From a bacterium (GTDB taxonomy: Bacteria; Thermosulfidibacterota; Thermosulfidibacteria; Thermosulfidibacterales; Thermosulfidibacteraceae), in contig JALWBK010000224.1 in NCBI GenBank assembly GCA_027037155.1, positions 1-7,049 of the forward strand: a stretch of 7,049 nt of DNA, given 5' to 3'. A program made the position numbers and the translations under genes. Shown one piece after another: positions 1 to 7,049 of the stretch (the first letter of the stretch is position 1; each line of letters opens with the position of its first letter). The notes under the pieces are model-generated. The model made no database searches. It worked only from the letters and a program-made list of their open reading frames with translations, and was not told where the DNA came from.

Positions 1-1125
1 GGTGGGTAAAAAGTGTCCGTCAATCAGCTTAGCATTTAAGCTTCCCTTCTTGGTTGTGAGGTTAAACTTAAAGTCGGCGTCGGCTTTTGAATCAAAGAAC
101 TTGGGATACATCATGGTCTCAAGCACCTTAACCACACGTAAGCCCTTCAAAGTACCAGAAACCACATCGTCCACCATCCTCACATCCACCTTACCGTCCA
201 TGGTATCGGAATGGGCATTTACCACAAGATGCTTGTCCTTCTTGAAATCACCTGTGATCTTCAAAGAACCCCTCATGTGATTACCTGTGGCAAAGTAGAG
301 CTTATCAAGGTCGGGAATGTTCAACACATACTTGCCCAAAGCAGTGGCCTTTTTAATCTGAACCTCCGTGTCAAACAGGTCAAAATCCGCCACTGAAGAG
401 CTCAGCTTTGCAACCACATGGGCCACAGAGTTCTCAACAACAGTCTTTGAATCAAGTTTAAAGGAGACCAATGCATCCTTGAAACCAAACTCTTTCTCCA
501 GAACTTGAGGCACCGTCGCCCCATCCTTGGTGTACACAGTGACGGTCCCCTTCATGTTGCTAAGATCAACGCTATCAAAGTTGGCCTTCACAAAAAGCTT
601 CCCTTTCACATAGGCTGGCTTACCCGCCATAGGGAGAAGCTGTGCAAGATCAAGATCCTTTGCGCTCAGAACAAGAGAACCGGGATGCCTTCCCACCACC
701 TTCAGGCTATAATCAGCAAAACCTCCAGCGGTAAAGGCCTTACCAGTAACAGCAAACTCATCCAGCCTTCCCTTGACTTTACCTTGAGTGCGAAAATACC
801 CTGAAAGCTGCTTGCGAGCCAGCTTTGAAAACCATGAAAGCTGTGGGATATTCACCTCGTAATCTACGTCAAAACTTTTAGCAAAAATGGAAAAGGTTCC
901 ATCCACGTCAACGAATTTATCCTTACCCTTTAGAACGACCAGTTTAACAGAGGATGGGCGCAGCCTAAACGTTGACACGTTTACGTCAAAACCAAGCGCC
1001 TTTTCAATCTTTGACTCAACAACCGGCTTTAAAATATTGTTTCCAAAGCTGGTAAAAAGAAGCAGGTAGGCTCCCAAGACAACGACAACAAGAAACCCTA
1101 CAATACCCAAGAATAGCTTTTTCAT
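1..1125 (-). CDS. AsmA-like membrane-anchored periplasmic protein (N-terminal part, cut by window edge)
   Basis: The frame is open from an ATG at 1125 down to base 1 with no stop, so 375 codons are visible and the C-terminus lies outside the window. Residues 1-3 are Met-Lys-Lys, followed by one hydrophobic segment (about residues 4-24), a signal anchor. Then comes a stretch of the kind LKPVVESKIEKALGFDV (about 32-48), the pattern that opens AsmA/DUF748-type proteins. The rest is a run of short beta-strand-like repeats alternating Val/Phe/Leu with Lys/Asp, and a segment near 320-370 with the GTLKGL and LTTKKGSLNAKL look of AsmA C-terminal repeats. No cysteine occurs in the 375 residues, which suits an extracytoplasmic protein. 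Known AsmA-family proteins (YhdP, TamB relatives) are inner-membrane-anchored and help move phospholipids to the outer membrane; that role here is inference. The start is fixed by GGAGG seven bases upstream. It follows the glycan genes but probably has its own promoter. Confidence 0.75.
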   Translation of the reverse strand, partial: MKKLFLGIVGFLVVVVLGAYLLLFTSFGNNILKPVVESKIEKALGFDVNVSTFRLRPSSVKLVVLKGKDKFVDVDGTFSIFAKSFDVDYEVNIPQLSWFSKLARKQLSGYFRTQGKVKGRLDEFAVTGKAFTAGGFADYSLKVVGRHPGSLVLSAKDLDLAQLLPMAGKPAYVKGKLFVKANFDSVDLSNMKGTVTVYTKDGATVPQVLEKEFGFKDALVSFKLDSKTVVENSVAHVVAKLSSSVADFDLFDTEVQIKKATALGKYVLNIPDLDKLYFATGNHMRGSLKITGDFKKDKHLVVNAHSDTMDGKVDVRMVDDVVSGTLKGLRVVKVLETMMYPKFFDSKADADFKFNLTTKKGSLNAKLIDGHFLPT

Positions 1126-1132
1126 GCTAAAA

Positions 1133-1137
1133 CCTCC
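1133..1137 (-). promoter_or_regulatory. Ribosome binding site of the AsmA-like gene
   Basis: On the minus strand GGAGG is followed by a 7-base spacer (TTTTAGC) and ATG at 1125. This is a near-ideal Shine-Dalgarno site, clearly stronger than those of glnE or the kinase gene. Confidence 0.8.
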
Positions 1138-1158
1138 AACAGGATTAGTCTCTTGGAA

Positions 1159-1180
1159 TAAGATACCCCTGTTAAGATAC
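1159..1180. repeat. 8-bp direct repeat TAAGATAC with 14-bp period
   Basis: TAAGATAC occurs at 1159-1166 and again at 1173-1180, so the two copies lie 14 bp apart. The first copy covers the predicted -10 box and the second lies in the promoter spacer. A tandem half-site for a regulator is possible. A related spaced repeat (AAGAT, 15-bp period) occurs in the other gap of the window. Confidence 0.4.
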
Positions 1181-1188
1181 TATCGCAA
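1160..1188 (-). promoter_or_regulatory. Predicted sigma-70 promoter for the AsmA-like gene
   Basis: On the minus strand, TTGCGA (1188-1183) and TATCTT (1165-1160) are separated by 17 bases; each matches the consensus at 4 of 6 positions. Transcription would begin near 1153, giving a leader of about 28 bases that contains the GGAGG site. The box pair sits just beyond the stop codon of the kinase gene. I see no rho-independent terminator in this gap, so read-through from the upstream operon is also possible. Confidence 0.45.
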
Positions 1189-1195
1189 TGAAAGC

Positions 1196-2035
1196 TTAAA
1201 TAATTTGGGATATTCTCTCTAAAATTTCACCAGCTCTATCAGTTGTTCCTCTCTTTATCTGCTTTTTCAGACGACTTATAAGAAACATAATCTGAAAGGG
1301 CTTAAGCAAAGAGGTACAATCTTCCTCTAATTCCCACACTCTAAAGTACACAGTTAGCGCCTCTTTTGACAGTCCAAAAAAATACTCCGCTTGGCTTAGT
1401 TCAAAGAAAGGGAAAAAGTAAGAGGCCCTATCCCAGTCAAAAAGGTGCAATTCACCATTTTTGCAACCCGCATTGCCCATACCCACATCCCTGTGGCAGA
1501 GGGACAAAACCGGAAAAGGCTCAGAGTTAATAAGAAAACTTAAAGCCCTTTCAAGAAGCGCTCCACTGTGGGGAAGAGCCTTTTTTATAAACTCAGCACT
1601 TCCTCTGGTCTTCCCTATCCACTTTCTCCACAGATAGCGAAACAAGAATCTATTGAACAGAGCTGTTTCCCTGTGAAAGCGTGCAAGCCTTTCAATAAAG
1701 GAAAGCTCTGAATCCCTTGTTACCTCACCACAAGGGACAAGAAACTCCTCTAAAATGAACCCAAAAGCAGGCGGCATAAGATTAAAGATCCACCTTTTTT
1801 CAATTATCACCGGTGAGAGACGATACTTTCCCGCCTTTTCCAGCACCCACAACGTTTTGGCAAAATAAAGTGGATTCCTGTAAATTCTCAAAACAGAAGG
1901 GGCACCATCGCCTGAAACAAGATAGACAAGCCCTTTCTTACCCTTTGATGCAGCTTTTGCCTCGCAAAACTTCACTTCCGAATTCTTGATACAGCTCTCA
2001 GCTACTTTAAGATACCGATTCCTCTCCTCAAGCAT
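1196..2035 (-). CDS. APH/choline-kinase-fold phosphotransferase, probable glycan or lipid-core kinase
   Basis: A 279-residue protein kinase-like enzyme. The catalytic loop is HRDVGMGN (181-188): Asp183 is the expected catalytic base and Asn188 a metal ligand. FDWD follows at 199-202, with Asp200 in the place of the DFG/DxD metal-binding Asp. The N-terminal lobe has a glycine- and lysine-rich turn (31-35) and then SVLRIYR (47-53). In this alignment by eye, Arg50 takes the place of the usual ATP-binding Lys. Such enzymes phosphorylate small molecules or sugars. Right after two glycosyltransferase genes, a sugar or lipopolysaccharide-core kinase is the likeliest role, but the substrate cannot be read from the sequence. 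The ATG at 2035 lies inside the end of the preceding gene (8-bp overlap, stop at 2030-2028). Only AGG next to the ATG resembles a ribosome binding site, so translation probably depends on coupling. No signal peptide or membrane segment, so it should act in the cytoplasm. A choline/ethanolamine-type kinase is the alternative. Confidence 0.82.
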   Translation of the reverse strand: MLEERNRYLKVAESCIKNSEVKFCEAKAASKGKKGLVYLVSGDGAPSVLRIYRNPLYFAKTLWVLEKAGKYRLSPVIIEKRWIFNLMPPAFGFILEEFLVPCGEVTRDSELSFIERLARFHRETALFNRFLFRYLWRKWIGKTRGSAEFIKKALPHSGALLERALSFLINSEPFPVLSLCHRDVGMGNAGCKNGELHLFDWDRASYFFPFFELSQAEYFFGLSKEALTVYFRVWELEEDCTSLLKPFQIMFLISRLKKQIKRGTTDRAGEILERISQII

Positions 2036-3092
2036 ACCTGTAAAGCTTCAACATAATCTTTGCCCTTCTGGAAATGGTGAATCTTTTAGCAAAACAAGAA
2101 CCATTCACACCCAACCGCCTTCTCAACCGGGGACTTTTCCACAATAGCACCAACCTCTTAAATAAAGCCTCAATATCCCCCACCGGAAAGACCAAACCGT
2201 TCTTGCCGTGTCGCACCATCTCTAAGTTGCCCTCAAGGGACGAAACCACCACCGGCACACCACACGCCATGGCCTCCCTTATAACACCGGGAACCCCTTC
2301 TCCTTCTGTAGAGGCATTTACCAAAACATCCGATGCCCCCATAACCCTTTCAACATCCCTTCTATACCCCAAACTCACCACACACTCCCCAACCAGCGAA
2401 GAGACCTTTTGTAGAATGCTTGCCTTCTCCTTTCCCGCAAAAAGAAGCAAACACCCATCAACCCTGGATGCTAACTTCTTAAAGGCCTCAGCCAGAATAA
2501 CATGCCCCTTCCAGGGCCTGAAGTTCCCCACAAGACAGACGTAAAAGCCCTCCTTCAATCCTAACTCCTGCCTCGTCTTTTGCTTAGGGGGGGATCGGAA
2601 AAACCGCTCGTCAAGGGAACCGTAGACGGTGAATACCCTCTCTGGCTGTACCCATCTCATGCAAAGATCACGCTTTATACCAAAGGATACACACACTATA
2701 CCTTTAGTTAACGGCAACCTGTACTTCCACACGTTACTCCAACTCAAGGAAAAGCTCACCCCTCTGTTGGCAAACACCTTCACATTTCCACACAAAAGGG
2801 AAGCCAAAAGAGAAAAAGAAAGGGCTTTACCTTTATGGGCGTGAAGAACTGTTATTCTCCTTTGCCTCACCATACGCACAAAGGAAAGAATAGAGGGAAT
2901 ACTCCAGATCATAGATTGCGTTACATGATCAATCCCAAGCTCCTCAGCCCTTGCCGCACACTCACCACCGCGAGACACAAAAACAACGTTCTCACCCTCA
3001 CTCTTCAATCCCTTGGCAAGAAGCAAAGCCTGAATGCTACCTCCAGAGGAGCAACCAGACCGCGAAATCACTTGGGCAATGGTACCATCCAC
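2028..3092 (-). CDS. Glycosyltransferase family 4 (GT4, GT-B fold), full length
   Basis: From the chosen GTG the protein has 354 residues, normal for GT4. The N-terminal Rossmann half starts with the strand [10 protein letters not shown] and a Gly-Gly turn (SSGGS), and carries VLHAH (about 82-86). The C-terminal half opens with [10 protein letters not shown] (188-197), whose Arg192 and Lys195 are the usual donor-phosphate contacts. It ends with the E-x7-E signature [14 protein letters not shown] (Glu265 and Glu273), followed by [16 protein letters not shown]4 enzymes are retaining transferases that move sugar from a nucleotide-sugar to an acceptor at the cytoplasmic face of the membrane; sugar and acceptor are unknown here. 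A TTG at 3140 would give 370 residues, but it has no ribosome binding site and its 16 extra residues are charged and unlike a GT4 N-terminus. The GTG at 3092 has GAGGG seven bases upstream and begins right at the first strand. It overlaps the previous gene by 25 bp and the next by 8 bp. Confidence 0.92.
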   Translation of the reverse strand: MDGTIAQVISRSGCSSGGSIQALLLAKGLKSEGENVVFVSRGGECAARAEELGIDHVTQSMIWSIPSILSFVRMVRQRRITVLHAHKGKALSFSLLASLLCGNVKVFANRGVSFSLSWSNVWKYRLPLTKGIVCVSFGIKRDLCMRWVQPERVFTVYGSLDERFFRSPPKQKTRQELGLKEGFYVCLVGNFRPWKGHVILAEAFKKLASRVDGCLLLFAGKEKASILQKVSSLVGECVVSLGYRRDVERVMGASDVLVNASTEGEGVPGVIREAMACGVPVVVSSLEGNLEMVRHGKNGLVFPVGDIEALFKRLVLLWKSPRLRRRLGVNGSCFAKRFTISRRAKIMLKLYRYA

Positions 3093-3883
3093 CTCTTCAC
3101 CCTCTTTGCAGCATTCAATCCTTTTTTCCTGCACAGGCAAGGATGGGCAAGAAGCCTCTTCAACGCGGTGCCAACATCGCTTGTCAAAAAGCCCACGTGC
3201 TCATCTATATACTTTTCGGTCAAAGGCTCCTTTGAGATAACAACAACCTGAGAATCCATAGCCTCAAGCACCGCCCTGCAGCTTTTATCAGTGCCTGCAG
3301 AGGGATACAGCATAATATCCATAGACGCAAGCAACCGCCGATAACGCTTTATCTTTCTCTTTATGTGGACAATACCTATCCCCAGATCCTTCACTATGGA
3401 TTCGTCCCCTCCTCCAACCACGTACAGCCTGAACTTAAATGGAACATCAACCAGCTCCTTCAAACACTCTGCAACCTTCCTTTCCTTCTTCAAACGGGAA
3501 ACCACCACGACCTTCCAACAACGCCCCTTCTTGATCTCACCCCCATAGGGGCGTACCCACCCAAGCCTGCTAACAGGAACAACCTCAACAAACCTGTCCC
3601 AGAAAATTCCCCTGTTGACGAAATCAAGACGAACGACCCTCTTGCCTGAAATAAGCGCAACTAATAGGGCAACTGCGGTATCTCTGCTTCTTGCTGTCAA
3701 AAACACATCAAAAGCACTACTTTTGCTAAGCAAACTCCAGAAACCAAAGGAGCAAAAGGCAACTCCTTCCTTCTCACACTCTTTTTCCAGAGAGCCTCCG
3801 GGAACACCAAAAACGGCACAGCCCCTCTCACACGCCAAAAGAAACATGGGATATGCGGGACCGGTGAGATTCTTGTAGTTCAA
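3068..3883 (-). CDS. Compact GT4-like glycosyltransferase, true start probably further upstream
   Basis: From the first usual start codon (TTG at 3883) the product has 271 residues, about 80-100 fewer than most GT4 enzymes. Near the N-terminus [13 protein letters not shown] (5-17) matches the glycine turn and first helix of the GT-B fold. [10 protein letters not shown] (127-136) matches the start of the donor domain, with Arg130 in the phosphate-contact position. [21 protein letters not shown] (192-212) fits the E-x7-E region, but the first Glu is Asp (Asp199, Glu207). By eye it aligns with the next gene's product: [17 protein letters not shown] and VNRG here against [18 protein letters not shown] and ANRG there. 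A block of about 40-50 residues between that point and the donor domain is missing. It is probably active on a surface-glycan acceptor, but an altered or regulatory role is possible. It follows glnE with no gap and overlaps the next gene. The start is doubtful: TTG has no ribosome binding site and cuts off most of the first beta strand. An ATC at 3925 would add 14 residues. Confidence 0.8.
   Translation of the reverse strand: MNYKNLTGPAYPMFLLACERGCAVFGVPGGSLEKECEKEGVAFCSFGFWSLLSKSSAFDVFLTARSRDTAVALLVALISGKRVVRLDFVNRGIFWDRFVEVVPVSRLGWVRPYGGEIKKGRCWKVVVVSRLKKERKVAECLKELVDVPFKFRLYVVGGGDESIVKDLGIGIVHIKRKIKRYRRLLASMDIMLYPSAGTDKSCRAVLEAMDSQVVVISKEPLTEKYIDEHVGFLTSDVGTALKRLLAHPCLCRKKGLNAAKRVKRWMVPLPK
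3100..3104 (-). promoter_or_regulatory. Ribosome binding site fixing the GTG start at 3092
   Basis: On the minus strand GAGGG is followed by seven bases and then GTG (GAGGGTGAAGAGGTG). The site lies inside the coding region of the upstream glycosyltransferase and favours GTG 3092 over TTG 3140. Confidence 0.65.
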
Positions 3884-3885
3884 AA

Positions 3886-6507
3886 CTACAGCGCAAGCAC
3901 CGCGTTGAAGATCTCTCTGTTGGATCTCTTCACCTCCATAAACCTGTCTATTAACTCGTGCTCTTGCACACCCATAACCCTGGCAAAGGTGGTGAGCTTC
4001 TCTCCTTTTGACGGAAACTCCTTCAAGGGAGGATAAAAGACAAGTCCCAAGAGGCTCTCAACGGTTCTCAAGAATACGTAGTTTTCCTTTAAAATGCCAT
4101 AATATTTCTCATCAAGCCAACCATGCTTACAAGCTTTAGCTAATACTGATAGTGGATAGGGACAGAAAATACCATGCTTAATGGCAAGGTACTGGGCCAT
4201 AAACTCTATATCCACAAGTCCTCCGGGGGAATACTTGATATTGTACGCAGACCTTCCCAGCTCCTGCTCCATCCTCATGCGCATTGAATAGACTTCCTTC
4301 TCAAGACCATCCACAGGAGCAAGCACAAACTCCCTGATTGCTTCCATCGTATTGTTTTTAAGAGAGTCATTATCCCAGACAACAGGTCTTACCCTGCTGT
4401 AGGCCAGCTTCTCCCAAACCCTTCCATGCTTTACAAAATATTCCCTCAAGGTATCAGGAGAGTTCACCATAATTCCCTTACTACCGAAGGGGCGAAGGCG
4501 CGTATCCACTTCGTACAGCATCTCCAGTCCCATGCCACCTATCAGAGCCCCCACCAGCCCCTGACAGAACTCCCTATGCACATCATCAGATGCCAACTCA
4601 CTAACGAACACCAAATCAAGATCCGAGTGATATCCCATCTCCCTACTCCCAAGCTTTCCAGCAGCTAAAACCACAAAGGGAGCCCTGCGTTTCCCTTCCA
4701 ACCATCTAAAAAGCAACTCCAGACACACCTCGGCAGTTTTGGTGAGCTCGTTAAAGACCCTAAAGATCCCAAATCTTCCCGTAACATGGGCTATACCAAT
4801 ACCAAGCACCCTCTCAAGCTTAAACCTCCTCAAAACGGACAGTTTCTCTTTCAAGACAAGTCCTTTAGCCTCCTCTTCCACATAACTTAAAAGCTCCTTG
4901 CGGGACCCGTAGAGCCTCCCCTCTTCCTCAAAAAGCTCGTCCATTAACTCAGGATGGGAAATAAGAAGCCTTGAGAGATACTGGCTGTTTCCCAAGATCT
5001 CCACTAACGCTTTTCTAAAACCGGATCTTGTGACCAAAAGCTCATAGAAGGCCTGCTTTGAATGCTTCATAAGTCCGACCATATCTGCCAGATTTTTGAG
5101 TACCATTGACGGATTACCGGTAGACTGGGCATCCCTTATAACCTCCACCAACATCTGCTCAGCCTTCTCTCTATCCTCCTCCGTCATCTCCTCTACAATC
5201 CTTCTAACGCTGGCATCTCCCCAGGTGTAGATGAAGCTCCTGTCGTCCACATGAACATCGCCCATAAACGCCTCAAAGATCCTTCTCACCCTCCTTTTGT
5301 AATCTTCGAAATCCTTTAAGAAAGGTCCCACCTCGTGATACCCCATTGAAACTGCTATCTTCTTCAACTCCTCCTCGCTGGCAGGAAGGGTATGCGTCTG
5401 GGTGCACCTTTGCATCTGGATCCTGTTTTCCAAGGTTCTATAAAAAGCATACGCTTGAGAAAGGATGCTGTACTCCTCAGAGCCCATAAGTCCCGCCGCC
5501 TTCAGCCGGTTTAAAGCGATGAAGACATTTCCCGTTCTGAGCCAGGGATTTCTTCCCCCAAACACCAACTGATACGCCTGCACAATAAACTCTATCTCCC
5601 TTATGCCTCCTTTACCTACCTTCACGTCTCTATCTCTGCCCTTAGACTCCTCATCTATCATCTCTTTAAGCCGCCCTATCTCCCGTATCGCCTCAAAGTC
5701 CAAGTGTTTTCTGTATATAAAGGGCGTAATCCTTCTCATAAGCTCGTCAAACACCGATTTGTCCCCAGCCGAGTGCCTGGCCCTTATGAGCATGGCCCTT
5801 TCCCAAACCCTGCCAAAGCTCTCGTAATAGGCCTCGTAGGCCTCAACCGGCATGCACAGAAGCCCCTTCCTGCCCTGGGGTCTTAATCTCAGATCCACGT
5901 TGTAGATAGGCCTTCCGTCATCGTAAGAGGCCAAAAGGCGATTCAGCCTTGAGAAGAGATGGGTAAAAACCTCCACATGGCTCACTCCCTTCAGTACTTT
6001 AAGTACACGGTAAACGTACATAACATCCACATCGGAATAGTAGTTCAACTCCTCCCCACCGAGCTTACCAAGGGCCACAACACATGCAGAAAGCTCATTC
6101 GAAGAGATACCGTACTTCTCCTCCGCCCCCTTTTTTGCCAACTCCAAAAGCCTTTCCAAGACACCATCGGCAAGGTAGGAAAGCTCCCTCAACACCCTGC
6201 CAATACTGGCAGCTCTAACAAGATCCCTGACACCAAGCCTCACGTGCTCTCTAAGATGTACCTGCTTTACCTCTTCATAAGAAAGGGAGCTAAAAATCCG
6301 CCTGTAATCCTCCCTATCCAAGCTCCTCTCATATCCTCTCTCTACGAAAAACTCTTCAATCCACTCGGGATGGGCAACGAGAGAGGATGCAAGGTAATGG
6401 CTACAGTAGAAGCAGTAAGAGAGGGCAGGAAACATCCCGCTTTGCTCAAGCCTCGCCTTTAAGGACGAACCAAGATAGTCCAGCCATGAGCTCTCGTAAA
6501 TCTTCAT
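3886..6507 (-). CDS. glnE: Bifunctional glutamine synthetase adenylyltransferase/adenylyl-removing enzyme
   Basis: An 873-residue GlnE, somewhat shorter than the E. coli enzyme (about 946) but with both halves complete. GlnE adds AMP to a tyrosine of glutamine synthetase when nitrogen is plentiful and removes it when nitrogen is scarce, under control of the PII protein in the cytoplasm. The N-terminal nucleotidyltransferase domain, by family knowledge the removing activity, has [19 protein letters not shown] (147-165; Asp159 and Asp161 bind metal), [12 protein letters not shown] (204-215) and [11 protein letters not shown] (300-310). The C-terminal adenylylating domain has [19 protein letters not shown] (617-635; Asp629 and Asp631), [11 protein letters not shown] (668-678) and [11 protein letters not shown] (762-772). 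No key residue is missing, so both reactions should work. The ATG at 6507 has a modest site (AAAAAGG, 6-base spacer). I see no convincing promoter of its own in the 59-bp gap shared with the divergent gene. It heads an apparent operon with two glycosyltransferases and a kinase, and its stop (TAG, 3888-3886) lies within or next to the following gene's start. Confidence 0.97.
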   Translation of the reverse strand: MKIYESSWLDYLGSSLKARLEQSGMFPALSYCFYCSHYLASSLVAHPEWIEEFFVERGYERSLDREDYRRIFSSLSYEEVKQVHLREHVRLGVRDLVRAASIGRVLRELSYLADGVLERLLELAKKGAEEKYGISSNELSACVVALGKLGGEELNYYSDVDVMYVYRVLKVLKGVSHVEVFTHLFSRLNRLLASYDDGRPIYNVDLRLRPQGRKGLLCMPVEAYEAYYESFGRVWERAMLIRARHSAGDKSVFDELMRRITPFIYRKHLDFEAIREIGRLKEMIDEESKGRDRDVKVGKGGIREIEFIVQAYQLVFGGRNPWLRTGNVFIALNRLKAAGLMGSEEYSILSQAYAFYRTLENRIQMQRCTQTHTLPASEEELKKIAVSMGYHEVGPFLKDFEDYKRRVRRIFEAFMGDVHVDDRSFIYTWGDASVRRIVEEMTEEDREKAEQMLVEVIRDAQSTGNPSMVLKNLADMVGLMKHSKQAFYELLVTRSGFRKALVEILGNSQYLSRLLISHPELMDELFEEEGRLYGSRKELLSYVEEEAKGLVLKEKLSVLRRFKLERVLGIGIAHVTGRFGIFRVFNELTKTAEVCLELLFRWLEGKRRAPFVVLAAGKLGSREMGYHSDLDLVFVSELASDDVHREFCQGLVGALIGGMGLEMLYEVDTRLRPFGSKGIMVNSPDTLREYFVKHGRVWEKLAYSRVRPVVWDNDSLKNNTMEAIREFVLAPVDGLEKEVYSMRMRMEQELGRSAYNIKYSPGGLVDIEFMAQYLAIKHGIFCPYPLSVLAKACKHGWLDEKYYGILKENYVFLRTVESLLGLVFYPPLKEFPSKGEKLTTFARVMGVQEHELIDRFMEVKRSNREIFNAVLAL
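3930..3937 (-). promoter_or_regulatory. Perfect Shine-Dalgarno octamer inside the end of glnE, before an ATC codon
   Basis: GGAGGTGA on the minus strand complements eight bases of the usual 16S anti-Shine-Dalgarno tail. Seven bases after GGAGG is ATC at 3925-3923, in frame with the compact glycosyltransferase. No ATG, GTG or TTG lies between that ATC and the TTG at 3883 in this frame. The same arrangement (GAGGGTGAAGAG then GTG) opens the next gene. The octamer also codes for part of GlnE (MEVK), so coincidence is possible. Confidence 0.45.
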
Positions 6508-6528
6508 AATGAGCCTTTTTACCGACTA

Positions 6529-6558
6529 TTGACACAAGATTAAAGGGGGCAAGATAAT
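6529..6558 (+). promoter_or_regulatory. Predicted sigma-70 promoter of the 159-residue gene, close to its ATG
   Basis: A perfect TTGACA (6529-6534) is followed by an 18-base spacer and GATAAT (6553-6558, 5 of 6 matches). The predicted transcription start, near 6564-6566, leaves almost no leader before the ATG at 6567. The promoter fills the gap between this gene and the divergent glnE, so it may compete with the glnE promoter or overlap it. Confidence 0.55.
6535..6555. repeat. 6-bp direct repeat CAAGAT with 15-bp period in the glnE divergent gap
   Basis: CAAGAT occurs at 6535-6540 and 6550-6555, separated by TAAAGGGGG. Both copies lie between or on the -35 and -10 boxes of the rightward promoter, where a bound regulator could act on both divergent genes. 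It is short enough to be chance. Confidence 0.3.
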
Positions 6559-6566
6559 AGATACTG

Positions 6567-7046
6567 ATGAAGGACTGGGACGCCATCTTTGAAAGGCGCA
6601 TCTGGTCCTTTGGAGAAAAGGAGTTCTTGCGCTACATCAAGGGTTTTCTGGTAGACTCGAAACGTCTTCTTGAAGAGATGGAAGGTATAGACCTACAGTT
6701 GGTGGCTGAATACATTCCCCATGTATTCTGGAGGAGATTGAAGAAACATATCAACCCTTACGCTATAGACCAACTCATCGCTTTCTTCTTCGGTGGCAAC
6801 CCCGAAGAGGCTTCTGTGGAAGGAGCCGAAAATCTTTTAGTGTTGAACTCCCTCTTCTGGAAAAGGTTTCAGAAAAGAAGCTTCAGAAAATCGGCGCGGA
6901 TGAGGCCCTCAGAAGAGTTCTACCTCAAAATGGGTGCCTACTTTTACAGGGTATCGTACCTAACGAGAGGCGCTGCGGTGTACAGGATAATGGAACTCCA
7001 CTACAGGCCACTGGTTGAAGAGTTAAGAAAACTCTCAGATAAGTAA
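6567..7046 (+). CDS. Protein of unknown function, 159 residues
   Basis: I do not recognise this protein. It runs from ATG at 6567 to TAA at 7044-7046 and is complete. It is rich in Lys/Arg, Glu and aromatic residues, with no signal peptide, membrane segment, cysteine or obvious catalytic motif; most of it should be helical. Basic clusters such as WRRLKKH (about 55-61) and WKRFQKRSFRKSAR (about 98-111) could bind nucleic acid or an acidic partner. Its reality is supported by the base pattern: G and A enrichment switches to the plus strand exactly here, as expected for a rightward gene. A good promoter lies directly before the ATG. No Shine-Dalgarno site lies at normal distance (GGGGG is about 17 bases upstream), so initiation may be leaderless. 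It is divergent from glnE and could be linked to it only by position. Confidence 0.75.
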   Translation: MKDWDAIFERRIWSFGEKEFLRYIKGFLVDSKRLLEEMEGIDLQLVAEYIPHVFWRRLKKHINPYAIDQLIAFFFGGNPEEASVEGAENLLVLNSLFWKRFQKRSFRKSARMRPSEEFYLKMGAYFYRVSYLTRGAAVYRIMELHYRPLVEELRKLSDK

Positions 7047-7049
7047 AAA

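Noticed and set aside
2..1069. Several plus-strand open frames opposite the AsmA-like gene
   Set aside because: They lack ribosome binding sites and familiar motifs, and the minus-strand frame is continuous with a clear signal anchor and start.
1133..1175. Inverted repeat AACAGG/CCTGTT (minus strand) as a terminator or riboswitch stem
   Set aside because: The stem is only six base pairs with a loop of about 24-30 bases and no U-run; too weak to call.
1176..1184. Palindrome GATACTATC as an operator
   Set aside because: Nine bases of AT-rich symmetry with no second copy in the window is easily chance.
2074..3878. Plus-strand open frames up to 156 codons opposite the glycosyltransferases
   Set aside because: Their proteins are Pro/Thr/Ser-rich low-complexity translations, as expected for the antisense of real genes; the minus-strand frames carry recognisable GT4 motifs.
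3068..3883. The compact glycosyltransferase as a pseudogene
   Set aside because: The frame is intact, the surrounding operon is tight, and fold landmarks are kept; the shortening looks like a clean internal loss, not decay.
3880..3930. A GlnE-glycosyltransferase fusion through ribosomal frameshifting
   Set aside because: GlnE ends at the normal place for the family, and there is no slippery heptamer before its TAG; overlapping genes explain the layout better.
5959..6462. 167-codon plus-strand frame opposite the start of glnE
   Set aside because: It is antisense to a well-conserved GlnE domain and shows no motif or initiation signal.
6508..6566. A leftward promoter for glnE using TTTAAT as -10 box
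   Set aside because: No acceptable -35 box lies at 16-18 bases from it, so I did not list it, although glnE must have some promoter here or near.

Overview
The window is a gene-dense bacterial chromosomal segment with six protein genes. Five lie on the minus strand and one, at the right edge, on the plus strand. The only gaps are 70 bp (1126-1195) and 59 bp (6508-6566). I see no RNA genes, mobile elements, CRISPR arrays or plasmid features. A bifunctional GlnE, an envelope-type sugar cluster and an AsmA-like periplasmic protein point to a Gram-negative (diderm) bacterium. The proteins are rich in Lys, Arg, Glu and Val, glutamine is scarce, and genes are packed with overlaps. This hints at a thermophile, perhaps Aquificota, Thermodesulfobacteriota or a deep proteobacterial relative, but that is inference from composition only.

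Minus strand, in transcription order from right to left. glnE (6507 to 3886) encodes the two-domain glutamine synthetase adenylyltransferase/deadenylylase. It runs without a gap into a compact GT4-like glycosyltransferase (ends 3068), a full-length GT4 glycosyltransferase (3092 to 2028) and an APH/choline-kinase-fold phosphotransferase (2035 to 1196). These four reading frames touch or overlap, so they are probably one translationally coupled operon. The two glycosyltransferases resemble each other and probably arose by duplication. With the kinase they look like a small module that builds and phosphorylates a cell-surface glycan, such as a lipopolysaccharide core. After a 70-bp gap with a plausible sigma-70 promoter and a strong ribosome binding site comes an AsmA-like membrane-anchored periplasmic protein (1125 to beyond the left edge). 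It would fit envelope lipid traffic.

Plus strand. A 159-residue protein of unknown function starts at 6567, divergent from glnE. A promoter with a perfect TTGACA box lies so close to its ATG that the mRNA is predicted to be leaderless or nearly so.

The most interesting points are: the apparent start of the first glycosyltransferase, where the fold and an 8-base perfect Shine-Dalgarno match both point to a rare ATC initiation codon inside glnE; the compact, Asp-for-Glu variant of that enzyme; the placement of a nitrogen-control gene at the head of a glycan operon; and similar spaced AAGAT direct repeats in both intergenic gaps.
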